Both the position numbers and the translations under genes were made by a program. DNA of 64,000 nt from Chryseobacterium sp. ON_d1 (lineage in GTDB: Bacteria > Bacteroidota > Bacteroidia > Flavobacteriales > Weeksellaceae): assembly GCF_006829085.1 (NCBI RefSeq), contig NZ_BJTC01000006.1, positions 248,001 to 312,000 of the forward strand, given 5' to 3'. Positions 15,981-23,831 of the stretch are shown here, piece after piece. Position 1 is the first letter of the stretch. Each line of letters begins with the position of its first letter. The notes beneath the pieces are model-generated. The model was not told the origin of the DNA. It made no database searches and worked only from the letters and a program-made list of their open reading frames with translations.

Positions 15981-17339
15981 ATGAGTAAAAAACTTTTACT
16001 TAAAGACGCACATATAGAAGGTATCCGCTACTTTGAAACTTACCGTAAGCAGGGAGGTTATACAGCAGCTGAAAAAGCCTTGAAAATGACTCCTGATGAA
16101 ATTCTTGAAGAAGTAAAAGCTTCAGGACTGAGAGGTCGTGGTGGAGCCGGATTCCCAACAGGGATGAAATGGAGCTTTCTGGCAAAGCCGGAAGGTGTTC
16201 CAAGACACCTTGTCGTGAATGCAGATGAGTCTGAGCCTGGAACATTCAAAGACAGATATCTGATGGAGTTCCTTCCTCATTTATTGATCGAAGGAATGCT
16301 AATATCTTCCTACTGTTTAGGTTCCAATACTTCTTATATCTACATCCGTGGAGAATATTCATGGATTCCGGATATCCTTGAAGAAGCTATTGAAGAAGCC
16401 AAAGCAGCAGGATTTTTAGGTAAAAATATTTTAGGAACCGGTTTCGATCTTGAAATCTATGTACAGAGAGGTGGTGGAGCGTACATCTGCGGTGAGGAAA
16501 CTGCATTGCTTGAATCCCTTGAAGGAAAAAGAGGTAACCCAAGATTAAAACCACCATTCCCGGCTGTAAAAGGTCTTTGGGAGAGACCAACGGTGGTAAA
16601 CAACGTTGAATCTATTGCAGCAGTGGTTCCAATCATTGATATTACCGGTGCTGAATATGCTAAAATAGGGGTTGGAAGATCTACAGGTACGAAACTGATT
16701 TCTGCTTGTGGAAATATCAATAAACCTGGTGTATATGAGATCGATATGACCATCACTGTAGAGGAATTTATCTATTCTGATGAATATTGTGGCGGTATTA
16801 AAGACGGTAAAAAATTAAAGGCTTGTATTCCTGGAGGAAGTTCTGTTCCGATTGTTCCTGCAAACTTATTGCTGAGAACGGTGAACGGAGAGCCAAGATA
16901 TATGAACTATGAGTCATTGGCAGATGGTGGGTTCGCTACCGGAACGATGATGGGTTCAGGAGGTTTCATCGTTTTGGATGAAGACCAGTGTATTGTAGAG
17001 CACACCATGACGTTGGCGAGATTCTATAATCACGAAAGTTGCGGACAATGTACTCCTTGCCGTGAAGGAACGGGATGGATGTACAAGATTTTAAAGAAAA
17101 TCGAGAAAGGAGAAGGAAAAATGGAAGATATCGATCTGCTTTGGGATATCCAGAGAAAGATCGAAGGAAATACGATTTGCCCGTTGGGTGATGCAGCAGC
17201 CTGGCCGGTTGCAGCAGCGATCCGTCACTTCAGAGATGAATTTGAGTGGCACGTGAAAAACCCTGAATTGTCTCAGACACAAAATTATGGATTGGCACAT
17301 TATGCTGACCCTATCCCGGCTGTAGAAAAGAACGCATAG
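15981..17339 (+). CDS. nuoF: NADH-quinone oxidoreductase subunit F
   Basis: This 452-residue 51-kDa subunit oxidises NADH through FMN and passes electrons to cluster N3. The FMN-binding loop is RGRGGAGFPTGMKW (about 48-61). ADESEPGTFKDR follows, and the NADH/FMN region is GAYICGEETALLESLEGKRG. The N3 ligands are in SCGQCTPCREGT plus a later Cys in NTICPLGDAAAWP. Only 5 bp separate its stop from a non-nuo gene encoding an outer membrane protein. Confidence 0.97.
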   Translation: MSKKLLLKDAHIEGIRYFETYRKQGGYTAAEKALKMTPDEILEEVKASGLRGRGGAGFPTGMKWSFLAKPEGVPRHLVVNADESEPGTFKDRYLMEFLPHLLIEGMLISSYCLGSNTSYIYIRGEYSWIPDILEEAIEEAKAAGFLGKNILGTGFDLEIYVQRGGGAYICGEETALLESLEGKRGNPRLKPPFPAVKGLWERPTVVNNVESIAAVVPIIDITGAEYAKIGVGRSTGTKLISACGNINKPGVYEIDMTITVEEFIYSDEYCGGIKDGKKLKACIPGGSSVPIVPANLLLRTVNGEPRYMNYESLADGGFATGTMMGSGGFIVLDEDQCIVEHTMTLARFYNHESCGQCTPCREGTGWMYKILKKIEKGEGKMEDIDLLWDIQRKIEGNTICPLGDAAAWPVAAAIRHFRDEFEWHVKNPELSQTQNYGLAHYADPIPAVEKNA

Positions 17340-17344
17340 TTGAA

Positions 17345-18220
17345 ATGAAAAAATTGTTGGTTGTCGGCTTAATGATGTCGAGTTTTGTTTTCGGACAAAA
17401 TAAAGAGAAGGATTCTTTAATAGATAGAAGTTCAGATAAAGGAGCATTGGTTTCAAGAAAGAAGCCGGAACCTTTAAGCAAAAAAGGTCAGATGTTCGTT
17501 TTCTTTGGATGGAACAGAGCAGCATTCAGTAATTCTGATATCCGTTTCACAGGAAATGGTTATGATTTTCAGCTGAATAATGTATCTGCACAGGACAGAC
17601 CTACCAAATTTGGAATTGTTTATATCAATCCGGGATGGTTTACAGTAGTGCAGTACAATTTCAGAGCGGGATATTTTATTAAAGATAACTGGGCTTTGGT
17701 TTTGGGAATAGACCACATGAAATATGTGATGGATCAGAACCAGACTGTAAATTTCAAAGGCCATATTTCAGATCCTGAATATGCAGGAATGGTACAGAAC
17801 GGACAGGTAAACCTGGCAGACGAGAAGTTCCTTACTTTTGAACATACAGATGGACTTAATTATGAAAACTTAGGTCTTGAAAGATATCAGAATCTTATCA
17901 ACAAGAAAAATGTTGATCTTGTCTGGTCTTATGGAGCCGGAATCGGATTCATGTTCCCGAAAAGTAATGTAAAGCTTTTTGGAAATGAAAGGAGTGACCG
18001 TTTTCATGTAGCAGGTATGGGAACTGACATAAGAACCAGTCTTAACCTTGTACTTTGGGACCATGTGATGGTAAGATTAGAAGGAAAAGCGGGTTATATC
18101 AACATGTGGGACATTAAGACTACATTGAATAATAAGCCGGACAAAGCCCAGCAGGATTTTGTTTTCGGACAGGTCCTTGCAGGAATCGGATATACATTTA
18201 ATACTAAGAAATATAAATAA
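17345..18220 (+). CDS. Predicted outer membrane beta-barrel protein inserted in the nuo operon
   Basis: This 291-residue protein begins with a signal peptide (MKKLLVVGLMMSSFVFGQ, cleavage near residue 18) and then a charged stretch. It continues with alternating aromatic/polar strands such as GQMFVFFGWNRAAF, YNFRAGYFIKDNWALVLGID, GAGIGFMFPKSNVKLF and VLAGIGYTFNTKKYK. The glycine/aromatic pattern and terminal strand suggest a small outer-membrane barrel. I do not recognise a named family, and it has no complex I motif. It starts 5 bp after nuoF and lies 41 bp before nuoG, so it must share their transcript. A link to respiration is inference from position only. Confidence 0.7.
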   Translation: MKKLLVVGLMMSSFVFGQNKEKDSLIDRSSDKGALVSRKKPEPLSKKGQMFVFFGWNRAAFSNSDIRFTGNGYDFQLNNVSAQDRPTKFGIVYINPGWFTVVQYNFRAGYFIKDNWALVLGIDHMKYVMDQNQTVNFKGHISDPEYAGMVQNGQVNLADEKFLTFEHTDGLNYENLGLERYQNLINKKNVDLVWSYGAGIGFMFPKSNVKLFGNERSDRFHVAGMGTDIRTSLNLVLWDHVMVRLEGKAGYINMWDIKTTLNNKPDKAQQDFVFGQVLAGIGYTFNTKKYK

Positions 18221-18261
18221 CAAAGCCTATTGCTTAATGCATAAAGCTTAAAGCATACAAT
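18221..18261 (+). repeat. Short word-repeat spacer before nuoG
   Basis: GCTTAATGCATAAAGC and GCTTAAAGC repeat within 41 bp, and GCTTTA/TAAAGC complements allow a small hairpin. Nothing else is seen. Confidence 0.4.
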
Positions 18262-19260
18262 ATGAGCGAAGAAGTTAAAAAATTCAAAATAACTATAGAC
18301 GGACAGACTACTGAAGTTTTGCCAGGTACTTCTATCCTTGAAGCGGCAAGACAAATCGGTGGAAAATCTGTACCTCCTGCTATGTGTTACTACAGCAAAT
18401 TAGAAACCAGTGGAGGGAGATGCAGAACTTGTCTGGTAGAAGTTTCTAAAGGGTCTGAAGCAGATCCGCGTCCTATGCCGAAATTGGTAGCAAGCTGCAG
18501 AACTAATGTAATGGATGGGATGGAAGTAAAAAATCTTACTTCTGAGAAAGCTCAGGAAGGAAGAAAAGCGGTTACCGAGTTCCTGTTGGTAAACCATCCG
18601 CTGGACTGCCCTATCTGTGACCAGGCCGGAGAATGTCATCTTCAGGATTTAGGTTATGAGCATGGTGTGGAAAATACAAGAACAGAATTCGAAAGAAATA
18701 CTTACGAAGCCGATGACCTTGGACCACACATCAAATTGAACATGAACCGTTGTATTCTTTGTGCGAGATGTGTATTGGCCGCCAACCAATTGACAGGTGA
18801 AAGAGAACACGGTATTCTTTTCAGAGGCGATCACGCTGAGATTTCAACGTACTTAAATAAAGCTTTAGACAATGACTTCATCGGAAACGTTATCGATGTT
18901 TGCCCGGTTGGAGCATTAACGGACAGAACAGCCCGTTTTGCCAGCAGAGTATGGTTTACAAAACCAATGAACGCTTCTTGCAAATGTGATAAGTGTTCCG
19001 GAAAAGCTGTAGTATGGTTTAAAGGAGATGAAATTGTAAGAGTTACTGCAAGAAAAGACCAGTGGGGTGAAGTGGAAGAATTCATCTGCGATACATGCCG
19101 TTTCGAAAGAAAGTCATTATCAGACTGGAACATCGAAGGTCCTAGACATATCGACAGACACTCTGTAATTTCATTGAACCACTACGAAAAGCCAAAAGAT
19201 GAGCTAAGAGTTTTAGACAATCCGATGGCTAAAGAAATCAGTGAAAAAGACGAAAAATAA
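18262..19260 (+). CDS. nuoG: NADH-quinone oxidoreductase subunit G, short form
   Basis: At 332 residues this is far shorter than the 680-900 of canonical NuoG. The N-terminal [2Fe-2S] domain (CYYSKLETSGGRCRTC) is present. So are the His-Cys motif region (LDCPICDQAGECHLQD) and the first 4Fe-4S set (CILCARCV...CPVGAL). A CxxC pair region (ASCKCDKCSGK...CDTCRF) comes next, and the protein ends soon after. The molybdopterin-like domain is absent. The frame is intact, and the following 88 bp is a word-repeat spacer, not a decayed gene. The short form is therefore genuine, as I recall for other flavobacteria. Confidence 0.92.
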   Translation: MSEEVKKFKITIDGQTTEVLPGTSILEAARQIGGKSVPPAMCYYSKLETSGGRCRTCLVEVSKGSEADPRPMPKLVASCRTNVMDGMEVKNLTSEKAQEGRKAVTEFLLVNHPLDCPICDQAGECHLQDLGYEHGVENTRTEFERNTYEADDLGPHIKLNMNRCILCARCVLAANQLTGEREHGILFRGDHAEISTYLNKALDNDFIGNVIDVCPVGALTDRTARFASRVWFTKPMNASCKCDKCSGKAVVWFKGDEIVRVTARKDQWGEVEEFICDTCRFERKSLSDWNIEGPRHIDRHSVISLNHYEKPKDELRVLDNPMAKEISEKDEK

Positions 19261-19348
19261 TTAATAAGACATCAGATTCAGATACCAGACTTCAGACAGC
19301 AAATTAAATCTGACATCTAGCATCTGACATCTTAATATCTAAATAAAA
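19261..19348 (+). repeat. Self-complementary CAGA/TCTG spacer between nuoG and nuoH
   Basis: The left part repeats GACATCAGA, TTCAGATACCAGAC and TTCAGAC. The right part repeats the complementary words ATCTGACATCT and CATCTGACATCTTAATATCT. The halves can pair in the mRNA. No ORF. Confidence 0.6.
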
Positions 19349-20413
19349 ATGGATTTACTTACATTTAAACTTATACTTGTACTAGCACTTTTCCTGCTGT
19401 CGCTGACGATTGCCGCCTATTCTACCTGGGCAGAAAGAAAAGTTGCCTCTATCATGCAGGATAGAATCGGTCCCAACAGAGCCGGACCTTTCGGATTGCT
19501 GCAGCCTCTTGCTGATGGTGGAAAGTTTTTCTTCAAAGAAGATTTTACACCGGCCAATGCAGAAAAATTCCTTTTCGTATTGGGACCTGCGTTGGTTATG
19601 TTTATTTCATTGATTACAGGAGCTGTTATTCCGTGGGGTAAAAGTTTAAATATTGCAGGTACGTCTTTTGATCTTCAGGTAGCCAACATTGATGTTGGTG
19701 TACTTTTTATCATCGGAATGGCTTCAATTGGTGTTTACGGAATCATGATCGGAGGTTGGGCTTCGAACAACAAATATTCATTATTAGGTGCTATCCGTGC
19801 TTCTTCTCAGATGATTTCTTACGAATTGGCAATGGGGTTAGCGCTTCTTTCTATCATCATGATGACAGGAAGTTTAGATTTAAAAGAAATTACTGAAAGC
19901 CAGACTACCGGAAAATTATGGGGTGTTATTCCTTGGGTTTCCGGGTTGAACTGGAATATTTTCTACCAGCCGGTTGCCTTCCTTGTTTTCTTTGTAGCTG
20001 CTTTAGCAGAAACCAACAGACATCCGTTCGATTTACCTGAGTGTGAATCTGAATTGGTAACAGGATACTCTACAGAATACTCTTCTATGAAGTTAGGTTT
20101 ATATATGTTCGGAGAATATGTGAACATGTTTATTTCCAATGCTTTTATGGTGGTTCTTTTCTTCGGAGGATACAACTATCCTGGTATTGAATGGGTAACG
20201 CAGAACTGGGGAGAAAATGCAGCAGGAATCTTGAGTATTGTTGCATTCCTTACGAAAACAGTAATCGGAATTCTGATCTTCATGTGGATCAGATGGACAC
20301 TTCCAAGATTCAGATATGACCAGTTAATGCACTTGGGATGGAAAACATTAATTCCGATGGCATTGGTAAACCTGTTAATTACAGGAGCTGTAATTTTAGC
20401 GTTTGCAAACTAA
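19349..20413 (+). CDS. nuoH: NADH-quinone oxidoreductase subunit H
   Basis: This 354-residue, roughly eight-helix subunit links the peripheral arm to the membrane arm and lines the quinone channel. Signature blocks are AERKVASIMQDRIGPNRAGP (about 28-47), LQPLADGGKFFFKED, and the acidic loop NRHPFDLPECESELVTGY with YSSMKLG after it. Length matches the family. Word-repeat spacers flank it on both sides. Confidence 0.97.
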   Translation: MDLLTFKLILVLALFLLSLTIAAYSTWAERKVASIMQDRIGPNRAGPFGLLQPLADGGKFFFKEDFTPANAEKFLFVLGPALVMFISLITGAVIPWGKSLNIAGTSFDLQVANIDVGVLFIIGMASIGVYGIMIGGWASNNKYSLLGAIRASSQMISYELAMGLALLSIIMMTGSLDLKEITESQTTGKLWGVIPWVSGLNWNIFYQPVAFLVFFVAALAETNRHPFDLPECESELVTGYSTEYSSMKLGLYMFGEYVNMFISNAFMVVLFFGGYNYPGIEWVTQNWGENAAGILSIVAFLTKTVIGILIFMWIRWTLPRFRYDQLMHLGWKTLIPMALVNLLITGAVILAFAN

Positions 20414-20524
20414 ATTATCTAAACCTAACGGATTTTAAAAACCTGTTTATTGAATATTAAAAATTAAGATAACAGACAAGATTAGTCTAAAATCTGGTGT
20501 CTAACATCTAATATCTATAATTAA
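20414..20524 (+). repeat. Spacer nuoH/nuoI containing a degenerate AACCTAACAGG palindrome
   Basis: Bases 20422-20451 are an imperfect copy of the perfect palindrome found at 40033-40063 (AACCTAAC...AACCTGTT). The remainder repeats AGATAACAGAC, AAAATCTGGTGTCTAAC and ATCTAATATCTA, again partly self-complementary. No ORF. Confidence 0.6.
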
Positions 20525-21082
20525 ATGAAACTTACAAACAGATCAAAAGTTGTTTCCAATAAAGAAATGACCCTTGCTGAAAAAATCTACTTACCTGCGA
20601 TCTTTACAGGAATGGGGATTACATTTAAGCATGCTGTAAGAACCGTGATAAAGGGTGCTCCCGCAGTATATTCATATCCGGAAGTACAGAAGCCGAGAAC
20701 AACCATCTGGAGAGGGCAGCACGTCTTGAAAAGAGACGAGGAAGGCAGAGAAAGATGTACAGCTTGCGGACTTTGTGCGGTAGCTTGTCCTGCAGAAGCC
20801 ATTACAATGACTGCTGCTGAAAGAACTAAAGAGGAAAAACATCTTTACAGAGAAGAAAAGTATGCTTCAGTATATGAAATCAATATGCTGAGATGTATTT
20901 TCTGTGGTATGTGTGAAGAGGCTTGTCCTAAATCTGCCATCTATCTTACCGACAGATTGGTAGATGTGGAAACCAACAGAGGCTCTTTCATTTACGGAAA
21001 AGATAAATTAGTTGAAAAAATAAATGAAAGGATTGATATCACGACAAGACAATCCGAGAAACAAAAAAATGCGGTAAAATAA
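20525..21082 (+). CDS. nuoI: NADH-quinone oxidoreductase subunit I
   Basis: This 185-residue subunit carries clusters N6a and N6b. Two ferredoxin motifs are visible: CTACGLCAVACP (about residues 79-90) and CIFCGMCEEACPKSA (about 123-137). They sit in the TYKY-type order between NuoH and NuoJ. Its stop overlaps the nuoJ start in TAATG, the first tight junction of the operon's compact distal half. Confidence 0.96.
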   Translation: MKLTNRSKVVSNKEMTLAEKIYLPAIFTGMGITFKHAVRTVIKGAPAVYSYPEVQKPRTTIWRGQHVLKRDEEGRERCTACGLCAVACPAEAITMTAAERTKEEKHLYREEKYASVYEINMLRCIFCGMCEEACPKSAIYLTDRLVDVETNRGSFIYGKDKLVEKINERIDITTRQSEKQKNAVK

Positions 21083-21579
21083 TGGATCAGTTTTTATTTT
21101 TCTTGGTAGCGTTTTTAGCAGTGGCAAGTGCGGTTTATTTTGTGTTTGCAAAAAATCCTTTATATGCTATTTTGTCATTAATTGTTACAATGTTTTCAAT
21201 TGCCGGAATGTACATTCTTTTAAATGCACAGTTCCTTGCAATTATCCAGATTATAGTGTACGCAGGTGCCATCATGGTACTTTTCCTTTACATCTTAATG
21301 ATGCTTAACCTTAATAAGCAAGACGAAAGTAAGAAGAACAATACTTTAAAATTTGTTGGAGTTTTTACTGCTGGGATTCTTTTGGTGGGAGTATTAGGTG
21401 TTTTCAGAGGAATAAGAGAGAACCACATCGTTGTTGAAAATGTAGACAGAGGGGTTGGTCTTACGAAAAATCTGGGTAAACTTTTGTTTAATGAATATGT
21501 TTTACCGTTTGAGCTTGCTTCCATTCTAATTCTGGCAGGTATTGTAGGCGCGGTATTAATCGGTAAAAAAGATTTATAA
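21082..21579 (+). CDS. nuoJ: NADH-quinone oxidoreductase subunit J
   Basis: This 165-residue membrane subunit has five predicted helices. The block YILLNAQFLAIIQIIVYAGAIMVLFLYILMML is split across the third helix (its pi-bulge region is typical), and the end is LAGIVGAVLIGKKDL. It starts inside the nuoI stop (TAATG) and precedes nuoK by 4 bp, so translation is coupled. Confidence 0.95.
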   Translation: MDQFLFFLVAFLAVASAVYFVFAKNPLYAILSLIVTMFSIAGMYILLNAQFLAIIQIIVYAGAIMVLFLYILMMLNLNKQDESKKNNTLKFVGVFTAGILLVGVLGVFRGIRENHIVVENVDRGVGLTKNLGKLLFNEYVLPFELASILILAGIVGAVLIGKKDL

Positions 21580-21583
21580 AATT

Positions 21584-21913
21584 ATGGGAGAAGTAAATAC
21601 ATTTATACAAAGCATCCCTTTGGACTACTTCATCATTCTTTCATCAGTATTGTTCTGTCTGGGAGTAATGGGAGTATTGCTTAGGAAAAATGCTATTGTG
21701 ATTCTGGGCTGTGTAGAGCTTATGCTGAATTCTGTAAACCTTTTATTGGCAGCCTTTTCAGCATACAAAGGCAACGGCGACGGACAACTTTTAGTTTTCT
21801 TCATTATGGTGGTAGCTGCTGCTGAAGTAGCGGTAGGTCTGGCAATTATTGCTATGCTGTATAGAAACACCCGTTCTGTAGATGTGAGTATATTTAATAA
21901 ATTAAGAGGATAA
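21584..21913 (+). CDS. nuoK: NADH-quinone oxidoreductase subunit K
   Basis: This 109-residue, three-helix subunit has the family's two buried glutamates, in LGCVELMLNSVNLLL and AAAEVAVGLAIIAMLYR. It sits 4 bp after nuoJ and 2 bp before nuoL. It contributes to the proton path of the membrane arm. Confidence 0.96.
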   Translation: MGEVNTFIQSIPLDYFIILSSVLFCLGVMGVLLRKNAIVILGCVELMLNSVNLLLAAFSAYKGNGDGQLLVFFIMVVAAAEVAVGLAIIAMLYRNTRSVDVSIFNKLRG

Positions 21914-21915
21914 GA

Positions 21916-23829
21916 ATGGAGAATCTAGTATATGCAATAGTACTTTTACCACTTTTAGGGTTTCTTATTAACGGGCTGTTCGGAAAAAATCTTCCAAAAA
22001 TATTAGTTGGATCTTTAGCTACCGCAGTAGTTTTCGGGTCTTTCTGTATTGCGGTAAGTCTTTTCATGAATTTCAATTCTGAAAGCCAGCCTGTCATTGT
22101 AAAAGCTTTTGAATGGTTTAGAGTAAACGGAGTTCAAATTAATTTTGGATTCCAGATTGATCAGCTTTCTTTAATGATGGTAATGATCATTACGGGTATC
22201 GGTTCACTGATCCACTTATACTCTATCGGATATATGAGTCATGATAAAGGATTCTACAAGTTTTTTACTTACCTGAATCTTTTCATCTTCTCCATGTTAC
22301 TTTTGGTAATGGGAAGCAACTACCTTATCTTATTCATCGGATGGGAAGGTGTAGGTCTTTGTTCTTACCTGCTGATCGGATTCTGGTATACTAACGAAGA
22401 ATACGGGAAAGCAGCAAGAAAAGCTTTCATCATGAACAGAATTGGTGACCTTGCGTTATTGATCGGTATCTTCATGATCGCTTCTCAGACCAATGCTGTA
22501 GATTATCTTTCTGTAGCAGAAAACGCTTCAAAATTTGAATTAGACGGAACAGTGATCATCTTTATCACAGCGAGTTTATTCATCGGTGCTACCGGTAAAT
22601 CTGCTCAGGTTCCATTATATACATGGTTACCGGATGCGATGGCCGGGCCTACTCCTGTATCAGCATTGATCCACGCGGCAACGATGGTAACGGCAGGTAT
22701 TTATCTGGTAGTAAGATCCAACTTCTTATTTACTTTGGCACCAACTGTTCAGGGAGGTATTTTATTCATCGGATTCTTAACGGCTGCATTGGCAGGGTTC
22801 TATGCACTTCGTCAGAACGACATCAAAAAAGTATTGGCATATTCTACTGTTTCACAGCTTGGATTTATGTTCATAGCTCTAGGTCTTGGAGCGTATACAA
22901 CAGCAATGTTCCATGTAATGACACACGCATTCTTTAAGGCTTTATTATTCTTAGGTGCAGGTTCTGTAATCCACGCGATGAGCAACGAGCAGGATATGCG
23001 TTTTATGGGAGGTCTTAAAAAATATATTCCTCTTACACACGCTACATTCCTTATCGGGACATTAGCCATCTCAGGTTTCCCTTTATTATCAGGGATGATC
23101 TCTAAAGACGAAATTTTAGTGGCCGCTTTCGCTAAAAACCCAATTTACTGGGTCATCTTATTTGTTTTAGCGGCAATCACTGCAACCTATATGTTCAGAC
23201 TGTACTATCTTACATTCCACGGAGAATTCAGAGGTACTGAAGAACAAAAACACCACTTACATGAAAGCCCGTCTAATATGACATTACCATTGATCGTATT
23301 GGCTGTTCTTTCTGTAATCGGAGGTTTTATCAACCTGCCACACTTCATCGGCCATGGTCACTATGCCAAACTGATGGAATGGTTAAAGCCTGTTCTTACA
23401 GAACAAAGCTTCAGCCAGATGGAAGCGACTCTTTCAGGAGTACCTTTCAATACTGAAATGATCTTATTAGCAGCTACAGTGATTATGTTCTTCTCTGTGT
23501 GGTTCATTGTTAGAAACACTTATGTAAAGAAGAAAAAAATGGCAGTTGCAGAAGAGAGCTACACCGGATGGGAAAAGCTTTCTGCTAAAAAATTATACGT
23601 TGACGAACTTTACAACGCATTGATTGTAAAAACTGTTGAAGGATTAGGACGCGGAGGGAAAATGTTTGATAAGGGTATCTTAGACCGTTTTGTAAACTTT
23701 GTAGGTGATGGTGCTGAAGACAGCGGAAAAGCTATGAAGCGTGTACAGAACGGAAATGTAGAGACGTATATTCTTATCATGTCTTTAGCTGTGGGAATTA
23801 TATTAATTGTTAACTTTTTATTACAATAA
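21916..23829 (+). CDS. nuoL: NADH-quinone oxidoreductase subunit L
   Basis: This 637-residue antiporter-like subunit sits at the far end of the membrane arm. Conserved blocks include FIGWEGVGLCSYLLIGFW (about 142-159), SAQVPLYTWLPDAMAGPTPVSALIHAATMV and the lysine/histidine helices around LAYSTVSQLGFMF. The long amphipathic lateral helix is expected in the C-terminal third. A hydrophilic insertion near 520-600 (VKKKKMAVAEESYTGWEKL) precedes the final helix. Confidence 0.96.
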   Translation: MENLVYAIVLLPLLGFLINGLFGKNLPKILVGSLATAVVFGSFCIAVSLFMNFNSESQPVIVKAFEWFRVNGVQINFGFQIDQLSLMMVMIITGIGSLIHLYSIGYMSHDKGFYKFFTYLNLFIFSMLLLVMGSNYLILFIGWEGVGLCSYLLIGFWYTNEEYGKAARKAFIMNRIGDLALLIGIFMIASQTNAVDYLSVAENASKFELDGTVIIFITASLFIGATGKSAQVPLYTWLPDAMAGPTPVSALIHAATMVTAGIYLVVRSNFLFTLAPTVQGGILFIGFLTAALAGFYALRQNDIKKVLAYSTVSQLGFMFIALGLGAYTTAMFHVMTHAFFKALLFLGAGSVIHAMSNEQDMRFMGGLKKYIPLTHATFLIGTLAISGFPLLSGMISKDEILVAAFAKNPIYWVILFVLAAITATYMFRLYYLTFHGEFRGTEEQKHHLHESPSNMTLPLIVLAVLSVIGGFINLPHFIGHGHYAKLMEWLKPVLTEQSFSQMEATLSGVPFNTEMILLAATVIMFFSVWFIVRNTYVKKKKMAVAEESYTGWEKLSAKKLYVDELYNALIVKTVEGLGRGGKMFDKGILDRFVNFVGDGAEDSGKAMKRVQNGNVETYILIMSLAVGIILIVNFLLQ

Positions 23830-23831
23830 TA

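Noticed and set aside
18262-19348. Frameshifted or truncated nuoG
   Set aside because: The frame is intact to its stop, and the following 88 bp is a word-repeat spacer with no remnant of the missing domain.
12799-20524. CRISPR-like arrays in the nuo spacers
   Set aside because: Repeats are 6-12 nt words with no constant repeat plus variable spacer period, no cas gene is near, and the words are complemented within each spacer.
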